NCBI RefSeq assembly: GCF_027943255.1 | Contig: NC_072894.1 | Span: forward strand, 55,679,601 to 55,743,600 | Direction: 5' to 3' | DNA length: 64,000 bases | Origin: Anastrepha obliqua | Lineage: Eukaryota > Arthropoda > Insecta > Diptera > Tephritidae | Part shown: piece after piece, positions 11,960 through 23,649 of the stretch | Layout of the letters: each line of letters starts with the position of its first letter | Position numbering within the stretch: position 1 is the stretch's first letter | Notes under the pieces: model-generated | Told to the model about the DNA's origin: nothing | Databases searched by the model: none | The model's input: only the letters and a program-made list of their open reading frames with translations | Made by a program: the position numbers and the translations under genes

Positions 11960-13274
11960 CAGGGTGGCTGATGAATTTTGCTACATTAAGAAACTCAAAT
12001 AACTTTTTTTTTAGTGTATGGAATTCATTTATTTTTTTTTTTCAAGTTGAAGGTCATTAAATTTTATTAAATGTAGCTTAACTAGTTTTAAAAATAATTG
12101 AATTTAAATGCCCCCCATGCTCGTTGACACAAGTGCGGCATCTTAGTAAAAAGTTGTTCATTGCTGCTTTGAGAGTTGCGACAGGGATAGCCGCAATTGT
12201 TGCCCGAATGGATTGTTTTAGTTCATCCAAATTTGTTGGCTTTGTTTTATAAACTTCTTGTTTACATAAACCCCACAAAAAAAAGTCAGGTGCAGTAAGG
12301 TCAGGCGACCTGGGGGGCCAACGAAATTCGGAGTTTCTTGAAATCAGTTTATTGGGAAATTTTCGTCGCAACTCTGTCATAACAGTCTGGGCTATGCGAG
12401 ACGTTGCCCCATCTTGTTGAAACCACACAGAGTTGAAAGGAATTCTCTTTCGGCGTAGTTCTGGATAGAAAATTCCTTTAAGCATTTTCAAATAACGGTC
12501 TCCAGTAACCGTAACGGTGTGACCATTTTCTTCAAAAAAATAAGGCCCGAAAATACAGCGTGAAGAAACCGCACACCACACTGTCACGCGAAGAGGATGC
12601 AATTCCGTCTTGTGGAGTATCTGTGGGTTAGAAGTACTCCATATTCGACAATTTTGTTTGTTCACATTGCCGTTTAAATCGAAATGGGCCTCATCAGACA
12701 TGAAAAGGCAGTTTAACATGTTTTGGTCTTCTTCCACCATTTGCAGGATCTTCTGGCAAAATTCCAAGCGAATCGGCAAGTCTGTTGCATTCAGTTTGTT
12801 AACCATTTGAATTTTGTAGGGAAATACGTCTAAATCTTTGTGCATTATTGTTTGCAAAGACTGTCGGCTGACACCAAGTTGAGCAGATAAGCTTCTTGTT
12901 GAAACCCTTGGATTGCTTTGTATAGCTGCAGCTACAGCAGCGATCGTTTCCTCCGTCCGAACTGGTGGGTTTCGATGATAAGGCCTTCTTGCGACTGTTC
13001 CTTGCTCAGCAAAATTATTCAACAGTCTCATTATGGTCCATCTGCTCGGGGGATCGCCGCCAAACATCCGCCTGTACTCTCTCTGTACCAAAACTACGGA
13101 CTCCAGTGCGTGATAGCGGCGGACTATCCAAATTCTTGTTTGCGTGTCCCAATTATCCATTTTAATAAATTTTAAAGATCAATCTGCAAATTAAAACAAA
13201 AATGGAACAGATAACTTAAAAAGAAAAAAAGTTATTCAATTTTTTTTTGGTAGCGGCTTTCATCAGCCACCCTG
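11960..13274 (-). mobile_element. Complete DD41D (rosa-like) mariner-type transposon
   Basis: 1315 bp bounded by TA at 11958-11959 and 13275-13276. The inverted repeats are about 53 bp: the outer 16 bp (CAGGGTGGCTGATGAA) are identical, and GCTAC and AATAACTTTTTTT recur at matching offsets. The single open frame spans most of the interior. This is the only copy among the DNA transposons here with both ends, both target duplications and an unbroken transposase. Confidence 0.95.
12078..13160 (-). CDS. Intact DD41D transposase, 360 aa
   Basis: Cut-and-paste transposase of the Tc1/mariner superfamily, expected to bind the element's TIRs and integrate at TA. Two helix-turn-helix regions are expected: residues about 8-55 (a DUF4817-like N-terminal region) and about 85-110 (VSTRSLSAQLGVSRQSLQTI). 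The catalytic triad is visible: D156 in FMSDEAHF, D250 in WFQQDGAT and D292 in APDFFLWG. D250 and D292 are separated by 41 residues, the spacing of rosa-type mariners. The start at 13160 leaves a 114-bp leader from the TIR edge; the stop leaves 118 bp to the other edge. There is no internal stop or frameshift and all key residues are present. In-window relatives are all broken, which suggests this copy is recent. Activity itself is inference. Confidence 0.93.
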   Translation of the reverse strand: MDNWDTQTRIWIVRRYHALESVVLVQREYRRMFGGDPPSRWTIMRLLNNFAEQGTVARRPYHRNPPVRTEETIAAVAAAIQSNPRVSTRSLSAQLGVSRQSLQTIMHKDLDVFPYKIQMVNKLNATDLPIRLEFCQKILQMVEEDQNMLNCLFMSDEAHFDLNGNVNKQNCRIWSTSNPQILHKTELHPLRVTVWCAVSSRCIFGPYFFEENGHTVTVTGDRYLKMLKGIFYPELRRKRIPFNSVWFQQDGATSRIAQTVMTELRRKFPNKLISRNSEFRWPPRSPDLTAPDFFLWGLCKQEVYKTKPTNLDELKQSIRATIAAIPVATLKAAMNNFLLRCRTCVNEHGGHLNSIIFKTS

Positions 13275-13276
13275 TA

Positions 13277-14450
13277 CTATGTATAGCTATGCACATACTT
13301 ATATAATTTTTCCATCGCAATTTATTATAAAAAACACACCTCTAAAGAAAATAATTTAAATTTGTTAACCGGATTTTTAGGTACAGTATAAGCACGAAAT
13401 TCGGCCTCTGACTATTGAAAAATACATCTTATACCTAGAGATCATGACTCAGTTAGTTATTCATATTGAAAAGAAAAGTCTCTAGAGCCTACTCAAATTA
13501 TTCAAACGCCACGTAAGCGTTATTTGACAAATGTTCGATCAACAAGTTCTAAAAGGTATTTTTTCTGATGGCTGTCATATACAGCTACTCCACCAAACTC
13601 GTCATAAACTGGCGTATCGCTAATGATTTCCGCAGTTTTTGGCTATGGCGTTTTGCTTCATAGCAACCAAGGACAAATGCGGAAATATATGTGAATCTGC
13701 TAGCTGATTTACTAGTCTTATTTGTTTGGAATCTCTACGGAGATTCTTAGATCTTCTAGCAAGGCAACGCCATATTGCGCCCATTACCAAGGAGCTTCTT
13801 TTACCGGTTTTGGAGTGGCTAGCGATTATTAAAAACAAAAATTAAACGTTTGGGAAAAACTCAACAAATTCTTCTCTAAATTTTGAATTTTTAGATTTGC
13901 AGTAAGAAATGTATAGCCCAATTTTAATGTGAAGGTGAAAAGTAAAAGTTTGAATCGGCAAAAAAATTGCTTGATTAAAAAAAAAAATTGTAATTGCGGT
14001 TTGGGTTTCATATCAATGCTTATATGACATAAGGTGCGAAATGCTGTTAGAAACTTGCACTTATTTTACTAAAACTTCATGTGCCAAGTTACTGGGCACT
14101 CCAAAATTTTCTAGAGTTTCAGATTAAAAAGTACAAAATTTAGATAACAATGTGTTAAACTCAATCCATATGCACTCAGTTGAGTTCACCATTGTATGTT
14201 TTCCACTCAGCACATCGATTGACATTTTGTCAGAAATAATTTTGAGAATAGTCATTGATGCCCTCAAAACTCTAGTTATAGGCTAATGGGCTAATCGTTT
14301 CTGCGGTTAAAATATTCTAACGAATTTTATCCCATAGACTAAAAGCGGAAGCCATGTCACACGGATACCAGTCGGGAAATCAATAATCGCAACGTATGCG
14401 ATTGGTGATAGCAGCATTAACTTATTATAATACATGCGTGTATGCTAAAG
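13277..14450. other. Intergenic, nothing recognised
   Basis: A 72-codon minus frame at 13620-13838 has no family resemblance; the remainder is AT-rich. Confidence 0.35.
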
Positions 14451-14452
14451 TA

Positions 14453-14700
14453 TTAGTTTGGGAAAAAAGAAATCCATTATTTTCTCGGTAGATGGCTGTA
14501 GTGCTAGATATCTAATTCCATGCAATTTTGGTTTCCGTTCAGACATTTATGATGTTAAAGAAAATGTCGAAGAAATAATCGCCATAATAGTAGTCGTAGC
14601 ACCGTCCAGGAGCTAAAGATCGGCCATAAAATAGTTTTAACCCATTTGCGCGAAAATTTTACACAATAAAAAATAATGGATTTTTTTTTCCCCAAACTAA
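14453..14700 (+). mobile_element. 248-bp internally deleted mariner with both TIRs
   Basis: TA at 14451-14452 and 14701-14702. Inverted ends TTAGTTTGGGGAAA-type, followed by AAATCCATTATTTT on both sides. The interior still encodes part of the mariner second HTH region (SRSTVQELKIGHKIVLTHLR, in pieces). Other remnants of this family are at 26255 and 27875. Confidence 0.88.
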
Positions 14701-14833
14701 TATATGGACAAGTATCTAAGCATATGTACCCCTGAGTATTTGGGTAGCACAAATTTGATAGTATTTGTCTAATTATCCATTCACCCGCATACTGGGGATT
14801 AGCGTAAATTTGGCATTTTTGTCGCTCTTAAAA

Positions 14834-15500
14834 ATGTCAAATTTCGTGCCTTCAAACGATTTGCGGACATCGTTGATTTTCTGTTATCAATTGAAGAAAA
14901 ACACTTCTCAAGCTCATCAAATGCTTATAGAAGCTTATGGTGGACATGCTCTAAGTAGAGCCCAGTACTTCAGGTGGTTTGAAAAATTCCGAAGTGATTA
15001 TTTCAGCGTGGAGAACGAGGACCGTGGGCGACCACCGAAAAAGTTCGAGGACGCCGGATTACAAGCATTGTTGGATGAAGATGATAGTTAAACGCAAAAA
15101 ATGATGTCAGAGCAGTTGGGAGTAACCCAAAAAACCATTTCCAAATGTTTGAAAGACATGGGCATGATTTTAAAGTTCGGAAGATGGGTGCCGCATGAAC
15201 TGACAATGTGACAATGCACCGCCACATTGAACAAGAGCGACCCGGGACTTGGTGGAGACGTACGATTGGGAACCGCTGTTGCATGCGGCTTACTCACCAG
15301 GCTTGGTGCCTTCCGATTATCATTTGTTTACATCGATGGGCCACGCAATTTCCGAGCAGCGCTTAAATTCTCCCGAAGAAACCTAAAAATGAATCGATGA
15401 TTGGTTTGCGGCCAAAGACGGCCAATTTTTTTGGTGCGGGAACCACAAATTGGCTGAGAGATGGAAAAATGTGTCGCTAGCGATGGTTATTATTTTGATA
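14834..15500 (+). mobile_element. mauritiana-type mariner, catalytic core deleted
   Basis: The transposase frame starts at 14834 (MSNFVPSNDLRTSLIFC) and runs through the first HTH, GRPPKKFEDAGLQALLDEDD, a stop at 15089, and the second HTH (LGVTQKTISKCLKDMG) to RWVPHELT at about 15207. It then jumps directly to the C-terminal block WEPLLHAAYSPGLVPSDYHL (15263-15325) and ends near 15500. About 120 residues carrying the first catalytic Asp are missing, as a clean internal deletion. TIRs not identified. Confidence 0.88.
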
Positions 15501-15834
15501 TATACCCACGCACATTTTAGTAAAATTTAATTTATTTATATGAGTTGTTCGATTCCACATTTTTGTAGTCCAAATTACATTTTATTAAAATGTTCGCGGG
15601 TAAATGAAGTTCAGTCCGAACCGTATTTGATGTTGGTTCCGAACTTAAGCAATTTTTACTTGCTTAAAACTTACATCTATATGTGAGGTAGGCGTGGTTA
15701 CTAACTGATTCGTTATTTTTCAATAGAAACTTATCTTTTATCAGCGCCATTGACCTTCTCGTGTTTCGCAAAAATATCGAAACTTTTACTCGGATTATAG
15801 CTTGTGACAGACAGACAGAAATTTAGTGTTAACA
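15500..15834. other. Intergenic, nothing recognised
   Basis: No coherent coding or repeat match. Confidence 0.4.
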
Positions 15835-15836
15835 TA

Positions 15837-16064
15837 TACGAGGTGGGTTCAAAAAACAAGATGAAGGTTTCAAATTTCACCGGCTACGTACATTCGATTT
15901 TCGATTATTATTTTTTTATGTTGTTAAACTCGTCTCGAAGATATATTCTCGGTTTTAGCATTATTCCACATTTAGTTTGTTTGTGACAGGCATAAATAAG
16001 ACAAATGTTTTGCGTATTCAGCGATTTTCTGTTATCGAAAAAAAAAATTTTAACACACCTCGTA
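15837..16064. mobile_element. 228-bp irritans-mariner MITE
   Basis: Ends are TACGAGGTGGGTTCAAAAAA and, inverted, TTTTAACACACCTCGTA, matching the TIR of the mariner at 9873-11141. Left TA intact (15835-15836); the right target site is mutated to AA. The interior has no transposase remnant. Confidence 0.8.
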
Positions 16065-16092
16065 AAAAGTGGATGTGTTTTTTCCAATGGTA

Positions 16093-16955
16093 AAGGGTAG
16101 TTAAATTTCAAGGGCCGATATTTAATGGGAACCACACCTAAACGTCAAGTTTTTTTCTGCATTTCATTTAACATTTTTCAATTTCAGACAAAATCAATTT
16201 GAACTATGGAAAGATACATATTCGAGCAACACGTTAAAGTTATTCAATCTTATTATGAAAACGGGCGTTCAAATCAAAATGCATATCGCGCACTTCATTT
16301 TCAGTGATGAGGCACATTTTCAACTCAGTGGATTCGTCAATAAGTAGAATTTCCGCATTTGGGCAAATGATAATCCAAGAGTGATTGCCGAAATCCCAAT
16401 GCACCCACAAAGAGTGACTGCTTGGTGCGGTTTATGGGCCGGCGGCATCATTGGGCCGTATTTTTACCAAAATGAGGCCGGTCAAGCAATTACTGTGAAT
16501 AGTGTTCGCTATCGTGAGATGATAACGAACTTGTGGCTTCAACAGAACGGTGCCACTTGTCCCACAGCTAAGGAAACAATGGCTCTTTTGCGCGCAAAAT
16601 TTGATGGCCGAATAATCTCACGTCGCGGCGATGTCAATTGACCGCAAAGATCATGTGATTTGACACCGTTGGACATCTTTCTTTGGGGTTATTTGAAAGA
16701 AAAGGTGTAGGTCGATAAGTCATCAACAATTCAAGAGCTAAAGATGATGAGATGATTCGGCACATCGAAAATTTGGATCATCGGATGGAGATGTGCCGCC
16801 GAGGCCGCGGCTGCCATTTGGCCAATATTTTGTCTTATACGTAATTCAGGTATACCACTATTATTATAATAAAGAGAAATGATACAATAATAATTTCTTA
16901 AAAAAATTGTATTTTATTCAAAATCAATATCTGCCCTTAAAACTTAACCACCCTT
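16093..16955 (+). mobile_element. DD41D element, deleted and catalytically mutated
   Basis: 863 bp between TA at 16091-16092 and 16956-16957, with TIRs AAGGGTGGTTAAGTTTTAAG-type continuing GGGCNGATATT. The frame starts MERYIFEQHVKVIQSYYENG at 16206, loses the middle of the N-terminal domain, and resumes at FSDEAHFQLSGF. QQNGATC replaces the second catalytic Asp with Asn. The third Asp is intact in TPLDIFLWG, at 41-residue spacing. Several stops follow. Confidence 0.92.
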
Positions 16956-17119
16956 TATAATATTTGTTCCGGAGCTATTATAAGTACGGTGTACTTAGTT
17001 TGGGTTGTGTGTTCTAAGTTTCATTATTCATTAATTAATTATTAATTTTTGCTCGAGCTATCACGTGCCCGTACCGACGGTTGGAGGACAGACATGGCTA
17101 TATTCATTCTTCTCATCAT

Positions 17120-17250
17120 TCAATATCTATCCTCATCCCTTTATGCATTTGCATAACATACATTTTCAACATTCGTTCATAAATTTCGTTTGCTTTTAAG
17201 CCTTTCAAAAATAAAAACTCAATCACTGCACGAAACTTGATTTTGTCCAT
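17120..17250 (-). mobile_element. Mariner transposase N-terminal scrap
   Basis: Minus strand from ATG at 17250: MDKIKFRAVIEFLFLKGLKA then NEIYERMLKMY, the first helix of a mariner HTH. Nothing further of the transposase is recognisable. Confidence 0.65.
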
Positions 17251-17259
17251 TGTAGAAAA

Positions 17260-18520
17260 TACTGTAACAGGTCGATACTACCATAAATGGCTTGGAAACA
17301 AAGAATGAATTGACAGATTGAAATGAAACTTCACATACGCTCATATGAAGAGTGTACCAACGTATGTAACAAAAGAAAGGCTAGTAGCAGCATCCTCTCT
17401 TATCGAACCGCAAAACTTATTGAACAACCTAGTATGTTAATTGCTTTGTTGTCCAATTTGCATGGTTTGAGTTTGATTGCGCTTCTTAATAAGCAAGTCT
17501 ACTCCTTTAAACTCTCACTATTTCTTTGATTTTGTGTACTTTTCTTTTTGTTTATACTCTTATTTTGCCAGTCTTCGATGAATTGTGTTGTATTTGTAGG
17601 ATAAACAATTGTTTCATTATTGCAATCGATCATACCTGTAGTACTTGTCTGCTCGAGTAGATGTGTAAGGGTTCCAACCTCACCCTTTGTCTGCAATACT
17701 TGTACTTATGCAAATTTTATCACCAAAGCCAAGCAATGTCAAACAAAGTACGATTATGTAGGTATGTCCTATAGCCCAGCCTGAGTGGTCATTAACTTTG
17801 CATCTATATTCAGTTTGTAACATTCAATTGTGAGCCGAGCGCCAGTATTGCTTACAAATGAATAACTTTAGATGTTTACGTATGAATAAGAGTAGATGCC
17901 AGGCCAAATGTCATGGTTACTCACGACCACTTCGATTGTCAATGCACAACCATGTAGAGGACTCATCCTGTAACTTTTTTGTTGTTTACAATTCTGCTCT
18001 GCTTTCTTTCTGATTCTACAGGCATACGAGTATATACGTATAGGTGTTTGTATATTGGCTAAATTTACATAAAAAATCTACACCATCATTGAATCATCGA
18101 ATATCAATAAAGTATAAAAAAATGTAACAAAGTGTAAAGAATATCACGCATCGCAAGTGATATATATTTTAAGGGAAAACGGCCAGTTTTGAGATGGCAC
18201 CAGAGGCACTAAGCAGAAAAGCAAAGTTGTCGAAATCGTAGATGTGAAAAAATGTTTTCTTCTATTTGCATAATAATTCTCAGATATAGGTCTAGATGTG
18301 CATCGCTATAAATACATATATTTGTGTGTATGTATGATGTGCCCAAAAGTCAAGCGGCATATCGGTAACAATTTGTGCAATCCCACTAATATTATTCCAA
18401 AATATTTATTTAGCCACAATTTCAATACAACTTGTCTTCGTCGCGGCGGCTACCTACATTTTATAAAAATCAATTACTCGCTTTTGCTTGGCCATAATGT
18501 TACGTTAAGTTAATTATTTA
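17260..18520. other. Intergenic upstream of DM4/12 gene 1
   Basis: No coding or known repeat seen. Contains the presumed 5' regulatory region of the gene starting at 18647. Confidence 0.4.
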
Positions 18521-18526
18521 TTTAGC

Positions 18527-18533
18527 TATAAAT
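18527..18533 (+). promoter_or_regulatory. TATA box of DM4/12 gene 1
   Basis: TATAAAT 114 bp upstream of the start codon, in the same GCTATAAAT context as in gene 2. No strong initiator is seen at the standard 30-bp distance. Confidence 0.45.
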
Positions 18534-18646
18534 TCTTGTTCGCAGGTAAGCGATTGATGGCTAGTGATTGACTTGACATCTCAATTCGTTGCAGCTCGGT
18601 TGTAAGTGTGGTCGGTTGGATCGGAATAAGTCTTTCATATTGAAAT

Positions 18647-21600
18647 ATGTATTTCATAAAGTATTTCGTTGGTATTGTTTTAATTCATACTCAATTCTCT
18701 TACGCCCGCTTAAATCACATTCAAATCGGCGCTAATCTAACAGAGTTTATGCAATTGCAACGCCAAAGGCGCAGCTTAATTTTTAATGGCAATGGACTAG
18801 TTAAGGTAATGAATTCTAAAGAACAGCCGAAAAAGTGACAATATAATAGTAAATGGTTTCAAAAGTTTACAAAGCATAGTTTCTCAAACGCAAACTTTTT
18901 ATATAATATTAGTGTGCTTTAGAATATTCACGACAGTTTACGTTGAAGAATCCGCGAATTTGTAGGAGGTGACTTCGCTAGAGGAACAACAATATTGACA
19001 AGTATTTTGTTTTTGCCATTTGGCAAGTAGTTGAAGCGAAAATTTCAATTAAAATATAATTAAACAAATAAGCCAACAACAAAGAAGAGTATTAGTAATC
19101 AGAATATCGTACATAAACCACAAAAAAAAAAAAATATTTTGCTAAACTGCTAGTTCGCACTCCCCTATGTGAATTTGGCTGGATTCAAGATTTCTTCCTC
19201 GCTATCTGTTATACATGCGGTAATGGCAATAAAATAATAAAAAAAGTGGTCGAGTGTATTTAGTACCTTTCTATCATTCCTGGATACTGTCTGGTCTGCT
19301 GAGTGAATTGAGAACTCGGCTTCGTATTACCTGAAAAATGAGCACATGCTATAGGAGTTATTCTTTCCTGGAATACCTCTTTTACCTCCATCTTCGCACT
19401 GATAGTTTAGCTAGTTCTTAGGCCTTGTCCTTCCTCAAAATTTATGCAGTGTCCGCCTAAGTGAAGCTAATTGTTTTTTTTTTTCTCAAAATCGACAAAG
19501 TGTGCACCAATTGCTTACGCGGGTCTTCTCCAATGTTTATTGTGTAGCCGTAGTCGATGGTAAATTTATGTAATTTCAAGCTACATTGAAAAAGTACAAA
19601 AAAAATCATTCACGGAGGTTTTAAGTTTTTCCCACAAAACGGTACTGGTGATAATTCCGCACAGGGCTGATTGGCGCAGTCTGCAGGGTCTTCTTTCTTG
19701 TGTATTGTACAGATCACATTTAAACTCCCATCAGCAGGTATTGCGGCCAGCTATGCTAATATCATATGCGTCTACTCAATTGCGGTTGACTCTGTCAAAC
19801 TATGACGGGGTTAGACGTTGACAGGAATAGAGCAGCTAAAGCGTCTCCTTTAATATTTGATGAATGGAGGTATTCAGCCCAATTATAAAATTTTTTGTTA
19901 TTAAGATTTGTTTAAAATTGTGAAATCTTAAATATAAATAAAATTTCTAATTTAAATGCCGAAAAGTTGTTTGGAAATGCGCTTCAGTCTGCACCAACCT
20001 GATCAACTCTAGCTGAAGACCATTGAAAAAGAAATTGGCTTATTTAGCAATAGCTTGGAAAGAAATTGGCTTATTTAGCAATAAAAGAAAAAACGCCACA
20101 TCCAAAGTGCTGTTGAGTAGCGCCAGTCCTTAATTGGACTGATGGACAAATGCGAACAAGATCTGGGTCCTTGGAAAATTACGTCACTTTAAGTCAAATT
20201 TTATTAGAATAAAGTTGAGAATTCGAGTATTGAGAGAGTATTGCTAGAGATCTTTAGCGCATAAAATTTTTTAGCGTTCATTTGCGTGGTAGGTCTAAAC
20301 ATTTCTGGATAAAACTATTGATGTGAGTAGCGGAGTCACTCTTATGAGCAGAGCTTTGTGATGTGATCTGCCATGCGTAGTCGTCATGCTTCCATTATTT
20401 GAGAGATACAGCGTGCAAATGAATTGAAAAATAAAAGTGTTATTTGCTGCATACTTAAAGACTGGAAAGAAATTAAGAGGAGGTTACTTAAACAGTTTAT
20501 ATTGGGCGATCGAAACAAATGGTAATCGGAAGGCGCAACGTCTGGAGAATACAGCGGGTGGGTCAAGATTTCCCAATTCAGTTCATCGTTGTCATGCAGC
20601 AAAATCAGTTTGTCATATCTACCGTCCCATTCCGGCCGCTTTTCTTTGAGAATTCGACGCATTACGAGCAAATGTATTAGCTGCAGTCGGTAATGACCGC
20701 TGGTTAAAGGAGTTCATAATCGATTACACCCTTCTGATCCTACCAAATGCACAACATAACCTTTGAAGCATAAATATTTTTTTCGCTGTCGATGGACCTG
20801 GTTCACCTGGCAGGCTCCAACATTTTCGACGCTTAAGGTTATCATAATAGATCCATTTTTCATCGCCAGTGACGATGCGATGCAGAAAACCTTTTATTTT
20901 CTGCCATTCAGAAAGCATTTCACACGCCACTAAAAGTCTCTCGATATCCCTCTCCTTTAATTGATGTGGCACCCAGTTACCTGCTTTCTGGACCATTCCC
21001 AACAGGTGCAAATATTTACCGACGGTTCATCTGCCAACATTCGACTCTTTAGATATATCATCAAGGGTTCGATATGCGTCTTCATCCAATAATTGTTGTA
21101 AAGGGTTTTTCAAAAACAGGTGTTACAGGTGAACGGATTGCGCTATCGAGAGATGATTAACGATTTTTTATGGCCGGAATTGAGTGGTATTGATCTGGAC
21201 AACGTTTATTTTCAACAAGACGGTGCTACGTGCCACACAAGCAACGAAACCATTGATCTTTTACGGGCAAAGTTTCCGAACCGTGTTATCTCTCGAAGAG
21301 GTAATCACAATTGGCCACCGAGATCTTGTGATTTAACACCTTGTGACTTTTTTCTTTAGGACCACGTGAAAGAGAAGGTCTAGGCCAACAGCCCAGGGTC
21401 GATTCAAAACCTCAAAGATGGAATTCGTGAGGCTATCGAGGACATAGGGCAGCCACTTTGCAATTCGGTTATGGAAAATTTCATGAAAAGGATATTGTCC
21501 TGCGCGTGTGGTCGTGGTGGTCATTTGCCTGATGTTATTTTCCACTACTAACGGCTACTACGGTGTAAAAAATAGCATTTTTCTTTGAATATCAAAATAA

Positions 21601-23607
21601 CACCTCTGTTTGGAAAACCCTTTAGTTAAGTATCTTTGAATTTTTTCGGTGCCCCTTCGCGCTCTTTATCACTAACGTCGAAATTGCCAAGTTGGAAGCG
21701 TTGAAACCACTATTTAATTGATGGAGCGTGATTACCGTAAATATTGATCAACATACGACACGTTTCAGCTGCACTTTTCTTTAAAAAGTAATAATGAAGC
21801 GTGACTTCCTGCAAATGCTGTTAGTTCGGGACGAACGTAGACACTTTTGACGTCAGATAAAAAAGGATCTTTACGCTTCAAACGAATGCTAACTACTGCA
21901 ATCGAGACCTCACATATGTACCTTCAAATCACCATAATTTTACTAGAGCGAACACAAAAATAGTATCAGCAACGACACCTCTTTTACGAGGGCGGAAATT
22001 TATTCCCATAGCATAAAAAATAATTTCTAATCAGAGTGGTTAAAAAAACTTTTGATTGACTGAAAACTTAAGTAATATGTGGCAATAATGTTTATAAAGA
22101 AAAGATACAAAAATATAAACGTTGTTTTTATACCTACTTCAGTTGGTACGGTGTAATATACAAATAAGCTCGAACTGAACTGCCAAATTTCTGCATTTTG
22201 CCTTTCTTTACTAGCCTGCAAAAAAGGGCATTCTTAAAACCAGCCTTAAAAATTTTCGAAGTATTTGAGTTTTCCAATTTTCCAGTTTAAGAGAATTCCT
22301 TAAGTGTATTCAATTATTTTTGCAACGGCAAACAACATATTCGCAAAAATCAAATACATTGATGTTGGTTGTAGCTGCCCCAAGCCCAGAGAAAAGCTTC
22401 TTTGTCAACGCCTACCGCAAGCGAATACTTAAGAAATATCCATAATTTCCTTTTTTATCGAAATTAACTACCTTCAAATGTAGGTACTTATGTATGAATG
22501 TGTGAGTACATCTCTCTTTCGTCAAAATACTTTTTCAGCGCGTTATTCTACTGGTAGCGGTATTTGCCGTCACTAACCCACAGTAGAAATGTAATAATGC
22601 CTGAGTTAATCATTTTGCTCGAACCGATAAGGCGAGTTGAAAATGAATATTTGTGGATTTGATTTCAATAACATAGTTGCATAATCTGATAGGGATCTTG
22701 TCATCTCGGCTTTCCTAATGCCAAACTTTATATTGTTGGTGACTTTTTATACTGATGAACGGAATATTCCAGGTTCAGACTGGGCCAAAAATTATTCAAT
22801 GGCTTAGGTGCGACTTAGCTTGACATTTGAACCTTTATGTAAGAGCTGTGCAAATTTCAATGGATTCAAAAGAATTAATTTTTATATTATTAACTGATTC
22901 TATTGGGAACGTACATATCTGCGGATATAATATATTATTTTTTTATTCGGCTTGGACTGAATAACAATAAAAAAAGGAAATTTTTTCAATAAAAATCAGG
23001 ACTAAAATTTCATTCAAAGGAAAATAAAGTATTTTTGATTTTTATTTACCACTTTTTTCAGATTGATGCCGGTCCAATAGCTTCAATAAATGTAGATGAT
23101 CCCGTCGATTGGCGTTCCATAGTTTCTATAAATAATATCCAAGGTGGCTTCTACCCTTTACCATATGAGCCACTCTATCCTTGGGATAAATGGGAGGACA
23201 TTTTTGCACGTTCTTTGAAAAATTTACTTCCAGGGTCTACCTATCAAACAGATGATTCACGAAAATTTGCTTACGCAGCTATAGAAGCACTGATGCAGCT
23301 ACAGCATGGTAATGGACATAAATGTTTGCTGCGTTCCATTTGTAAAAATGCCCAAGTAGATGAGCATGTGGGAATATTTTCGGAGATAATGGATGTTGTT
23401 TTAAGGTAAAAAGTCAAAGCCTTTAGAGTTTTTAGCTTAAAATACTTAATTTAAAAATTTACTTTTTAAAGCCCTGGAAGAGAAGATATCGATGTTGCTT
23501 ACATGGAAGCTTTTCAAGCTGGAAAATCGGGTGCAGATTGCTTACGTTTATATGCTGAATGTCGAGTTAGTTCCAATTTTTTAGACCAATATTTGAATTA
23601 CGTATAA
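18647..23607 (+). CDS. DM4/12-domain secreted protein, gene 1 (212 aa)
   Basis: Three exons: 18647-18805, 23062-23405, 23472-23607, joined at phase 0 and phase 2 with GT-AG borders (acceptors TTTTTTCAG and TTTTTAAAG). The product has a signal peptide (residues 1-20), a basic motif with RRSLIFNGNG (about 41-50), an aromatic segment PLYPWDKWEDIFAR (90-103), and a C-terminal DM4/12 domain with cysteines C141, C147, C191 and C198. The block GHKCLLRSIC is diagnostic of the family. DM4/12 proteins are insect-specific, probably secreted, with functions largely unknown. Intron 1 (4256 bp) holds a LINE scrap and a mariner with a nested DD41D element; intron 2 is 66 bp. An AATAAA lies at 23641. Gene 2 at 35005 is the tandem paralogue on the same strand. 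Domain and exon structure are well supported; the exact role is unknown. Confidence 0.88.
19655..19770 (-). mobile_element. LINE reverse-transcriptase scrap in intron 1
   Basis: Minus-strand reading ADGSLNVICTIHKKEDPADCANQ resembles the ADWNLSVLCPIHKKGDPAICANY block of the RT fragments at 35572 and 49470. The fragment is about 100 bp. Confidence 0.6.
20028..20083 (+). repeat. 31-bp tandem duplication
   Basis: A 25-bp segment (starting AAAGAAATTGGCTTATTTAG) occurs perfectly at 20028-20052 and 20059-20083, period 31 bp. It lies inside intron 1. Confidence 0.8.
20384..21844 (-). mobile_element. mauritiana-type mariner split by a nested element
   Basis: The minus-strand transposase begins near 21844 (STFVPN, start codon now GTG), with the first HTH SAAETCRMLINIYGNHAPS and DVSDKEREGAPKKFKD up to 21625. 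It resumes at 21098 with LQQLLDEDAYRTL, the second HTH (IRxxGNWVPHQLKERD region), IVTGDEKWIYYDN (first catalytic Asp, about 20870), LLHDND (second) and LYSPDVAPSDYHLF (third, about 20480), ending at 20384. In between sits a DD41D derivative at a TA site. Several stops and a missing stretch in the core show it is dead. It lies in intron 1 of DM4/12 gene 1, antisense to it. Confidence 0.9.
21101..21622 (+). mobile_element. 522-bp DD41D derivative nested in a mariner
   Basis: TA at 21099-21100 and 21623-21624; inverted ends AAGGGTTTTYCAAA-type, then CAGAGGTGTTA. The interior keeps the C-terminal half of the transposase: VNGLRYREMINDFLWPEL, FQQDGATCHTSNET, WPPRSCDLTPCDFFL then a stop. Second-to-third Asp spacing is 41. 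The N-terminal two-thirds are missing. Confidence 0.92.
21845..23061. other. Intron 1 sequence of DM4/12 gene 1
   Basis: AT-rich, no recognisable insertion; ends at acceptor TTTTTTCAG. Confidence 0.5.
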
Positions 23608-23640
23608 ATAGAAATATCGTGCAAACTCATTCAAGAAAAA

Positions 23641-23646
23641 AATAAA
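23641..23646 (+). terminator. Poly(A) signal AATAAA of DM4/12 gene 1
   Basis: Canonical hexamer 34 bp after the stop codon ending at 23607. Confidence 0.65.
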
Positions 23647-23649
23647 TTA

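Noticed and set aside
12610..13175. Plus-strand frames across the intact transposase
   Set aside because: Antisense shadows of the 360-codon transposase.
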